Source: Alphaproteobacteria bacterium (lineage in GTDB: Bacteria; Pseudomonadota; Alphaproteobacteria; Sphingomonadales; Sphingomonadaceae). Taken from it: a stretch of 6,529 nucleotides of DNA. Every line of letters begins with the position of its first letter. Within the stretch, counting starts at the first letter, position 1. Made by a program: the position numbers and the translations under genes. Shown here one piece after another: positions 6,082-6,529 of the stretch. Location: assembly GCA_020249025.1 (NCBI GenBank), contig JADCGM010000185.1, positions 1-6,529 on the forward strand, given 5' to 3'. The notes beneath the pieces are model-generated. The model saw only the letters and a list, made by a program, of their open reading frames with translations, was not told the origin of the DNA and ran no database searches.

Positions 6082-6101
6082 CGGCGGCACCCATGCCGCC
6101 G
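6082..6101 (+). repeat. Hairpin just upstream of the strong Shine-Dalgarno
   Basis: CGGCGGC (6082-6088) pairs perfectly with GCCGCCG (6095-6101) around the loop ACCCAT, ending three bases before GGAGGTGAT. In the mRNA this would be a very stable 5' stem next to the ribosome-binding site of the small hydrophobic frame. A structured leader is common in type I toxin mRNAs. Confidence 0.55.
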
Positions 6102-6104
6102 AAG

Positions 6105-6134
6105 GGAGGTGATGCTCTATCGAACAATTCGAAG
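6105..6134 (+). repeat. Direct repeat copy 1: GGAGGTGAT and CAATTCGAAG over the small gene's start
   Basis: GGAGGTGAT (6105-6113) is fully complementary to the 3' end of 16S rRNA and acts as a Shine-Dalgarno. CAATTCGAAG (6125-6134) covers codons 3-6 of the 26-codon frame. The same two words recur in the same order at 6274-6296. Two shared words of 9 and 10 bases within 200 bp are very unlikely by chance. Confidence 0.8.
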
Positions 6135-6199
6135 TGGTCGTGCTGGTTCTGGCGGCCGTCACGCTCGTGATCAAACTCATCGAGCTGGCGCGCCGGTAA
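6119..6199 (+). CDS. Candidate small hydrophobic peptide, holin-like type I toxin type, with AUC start
   Basis: The 26-codon frame reads (I/M)EQFEVVVLVLAAVTLVIK, then LIELARR and a TAA stop. It has an acidic N-terminus, one membrane-spanning helix (about residues 6-23), and a basic end. The layout resembles the Hol_Tox/Fst class of type I toxins, small inner-membrane peptides known mainly in Firmicutes. The similarity is judged by eye. A full-strength Shine-Dalgarno ends 5 nt before codon 1, and a TGA overlaps it in this frame, so the frame cannot start earlier. Codon 1 is ATC, a rare start; one G-to-C change from ATG would explain it. Later in-frame GTG codons (6134, 6140) would cut into the helix. 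It may be poorly translated, a decayed gene, or chance. Structured repeats and a possible antisense RNA follow it. Confidence 0.4.
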   Translation: MEQFEVVVLVLAAVTLVIKLIELARR

Positions 6200-6207
6200 G
6201 GCACGGC

Positions 6208-6235
6208 GGGGCCGGGTCCTGGCAAGCCCGGCCCC
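6208..6235. terminator. Hairpin H1 after the small frame, candidate terminator on the plus strand
   Basis: GGGGCCGGG (6208-6216) pairs perfectly with CCCGGCCCC (6227-6235), with a 10-base loop TCCTGGCAAG. AAAATTGTTT follows. The U-run is poor and late, so termination on the plus strand is plausible but not certain. The right arm can also pair with the left arm of the next hairpin. Confidence 0.55.
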
Positions 6236-6245
6236 AAAATTGTTT

Positions 6246-6273
6246 GGGCCCGGCTGCTGGCACAACCGGGCCC
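6246..6273. terminator. Hairpin H2, candidate terminator for the opposite strand
   Basis: GGGCCCGG (6246-6253) pairs perfectly with CCGGGCCC (6266-6273) around CTGCTGGCACAA. On the minus strand it is followed by AAACAATTTT. It is a diverged direct copy of H1: both loops contain CTGGCA (6219-6224 and 6257-6262). Together H1 and H2 look like back-to-back terminators between convergent transcripts. Confidence 0.55.
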
Positions 6274-6296
6274 GGAGGTGATAAGCCAATTCGAAG
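6274..6296 (+). repeat. Direct repeat copy 2: GGAGGTGAT and CAATTCGAAG without an open frame
   Basis: GGAGGTGAT (6274-6282) and CAATTCGAAG (6287-6296) repeat the small gene's ribosome-binding site and early codons. Here they are 4 nt apart rather than 11, and no ATG or hydrophobic frame follows. The copy lies past the hairpins, just before the stop of the convergent desaturase gene. Confidence 0.8.
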
Positions 6297-6304
6297 CTGA
6301 GCGA

Positions 6305-6333
6305 AGGCTAAGCGATTCGCGCTTCGGTTTCAA
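6305..6333 (-). promoter_or_regulatory. Candidate sigma-70 promoter for the antisense RNA
   Basis: On the minus strand TTGAAA (6333-6328) is 5 of 6 to the -35 consensus. Exactly 17 bp further comes TAGCCT (6310-6305), a weak -10 that includes the stop codon of the desaturase gene. The start would fall near 6298, at the edge of direct repeat copy 2. Position and spacing are good; the -10 is poor. Confidence 0.35.
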
Positions 6334-6529
6334 GACGCGCTGCTCCTGCACAACCGCTGCGTTCCGCCTCCCACTTCGCCCGGATCGCGTCGCCGGTCAT
6401 TCCCGTGCCATCCGGCCGCCAGCCGGGCGGGCGCAGGATGTGGCCGATGCGGGCGCGCCAGCTTTTCGCCGTCGCGACATCGCGGATCATCCCGATCCAT
6501 TCGTGAAATGCCGCCCACAGGATGTTGAA
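6308..6529 (-). CDS. Sterol desaturase/fatty acid hydroxylase family protein, C-terminal fragment
   Basis: Only the last 73 residues are inside the window; the start and the histidine-rich catalytic part lie beyond the right edge. The fragment reads FNILWAAFHEWIGMIRDV, then a basic stretch, then ILRPPGWRPDGTGMTGDAIRAKWE. The PPGW-x-PDG element followed by a short charged helix is typical of the C-terminal tail of bacterial sterol desaturase family (integral-membrane di-iron hydroxylase-type) proteins. The final 20 residues or so are a low-complexity Ala/Glu/Arg tail. The assignment rests on this tail alone. The gene runs toward the structured intergenic region, so its read-through transcript would also be antisense to the small hydrophobic frame. 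Confidence 0.7.
   Translation of the reverse strand, partial: FNILWAAFHEWIGMIRDVATAKSWRARIGHILRPPGWRPDGTGMTGDAIRAKWEAERSGCAGAARLETEARIA

Larger units (their letters stand above)
6236..6298 (-). ncRNA. Hypothetical short antisense RNA (antitoxin-like)
   Basis: A transcript started near 6298 on the minus strand would run through the second copies of CAATTCGAAG and GGAGGTGAT in reverse, then the H2 hairpin, and stop near AAACAATTTT. Its 5' end would therefore be complementary to the Shine-Dalgarno and early codons of the small frame about 170 bp away. In the par locus of plasmid pAD1, RNA II uses repeated sequences in this way to block translation of Fst. Both ends are inferred, and no expression evidence is available. 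Confidence 0.3.

Noticed and set aside
5690..6289. Open frame of 199 codons on the minus strand across the dehydratase gene and the structured gap
   Set aside because: It is antisense to a clear enzyme gene, has no family features, and is explained by high GC keeping stop codons rare.
6112..6300. ATG at 6112 giving a 62-residue frame (MLYRTIRSGRAG...)
   Set aside because: The ATG overlaps the Shine-Dalgarno itself, leaving almost no spacer. The product is Gly/Arg/Pro-rich without domain features, and it runs through the hairpins.
6026..6307. Insertion sequence, integrase site or tRNA remnant in the structured gap
   Set aside because: There is no transposase frame, no terminal inverted repeats with target duplication, and no tRNA-like cloverleaf. 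The repeats are short and centred on a ribosome-binding site.

Overview
The window is GC-rich, tightly packed bacterial DNA. It most likely comes from an alphaproteobacterial chromosome of the Sphingomonadales type. This is inferred from GC-rich codon use, the gene set (glyoxalase pair, YwrD-like gamma-glutamyltranspeptidase, zincin-like metallopeptidase, pterin carbinolamine dehydratase, PEP-CTERM protein) and protein style. It is not proven by a marker gene. No rRNA, tRNA, CRISPR array or insertion sequence is visible.

Layout, left to right. On the minus strand lie a truncated SMR-family efflux protein (1-245) and a SIMPL-domain envelope protein (293-1024). An 80-bp divergent gap follows, then a plus-strand, translationally coupled trio: a YbgC-like acyl-CoA thioesterase (1105-1560), gloA (1557-1973) and gloB (1973-2704). 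A secreted PEP-CTERM protein (2827-3408) follows, preceded by a good sigma-54 promoter match and ended by a strong intrinsic terminator. A periplasmic gamma-glutamyltranspeptidase (3536-5290) converges with a small HExxH metallopeptidase (minus, 5298-5693). The metallopeptidase is divergent from a 4a-hydroxytetrahydrobiopterin dehydratase (5744-6025). The right edge holds the C-terminus of a sterol desaturase/fatty-acid hydroxylase family protein (minus, 6308-6529).

Functional theme. GloA and GloB form the complete glutathione-dependent methylglyoxal detoxification route, and the gamma-glutamyltranspeptidase downstream can break down or recycle glutathione. The thioesterase fused to that operon by an ATGA overlap also works on thioesters. 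The other genes look like ordinary housekeeping or envelope functions.

Most unusual region: the 282-bp gap 6026-6307 between two convergent genes is not empty. It holds a very strong Shine-Dalgarno sequence in front of a 26-codon frame that encodes a single hydrophobic helix. Two GC-rich hairpins that can also refold with each other follow. Beyond them lies a second copy of the Shine-Dalgarno (GGAGGTGAT) and of the early coding bases (CAATTCGAAG). A plausible promoter on the opposite strand would start a short antisense RNA right at that second copy. This matches the logic of Fst/par-type type I toxin-antitoxin loci, and the peptide resembles the holin-like toxin family of Firmicutes. The apparent start codon is AUC rather than AUG, so the locus may be poorly translated, decayed, or using a rare start. 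This is an inference from sequence layout alone.
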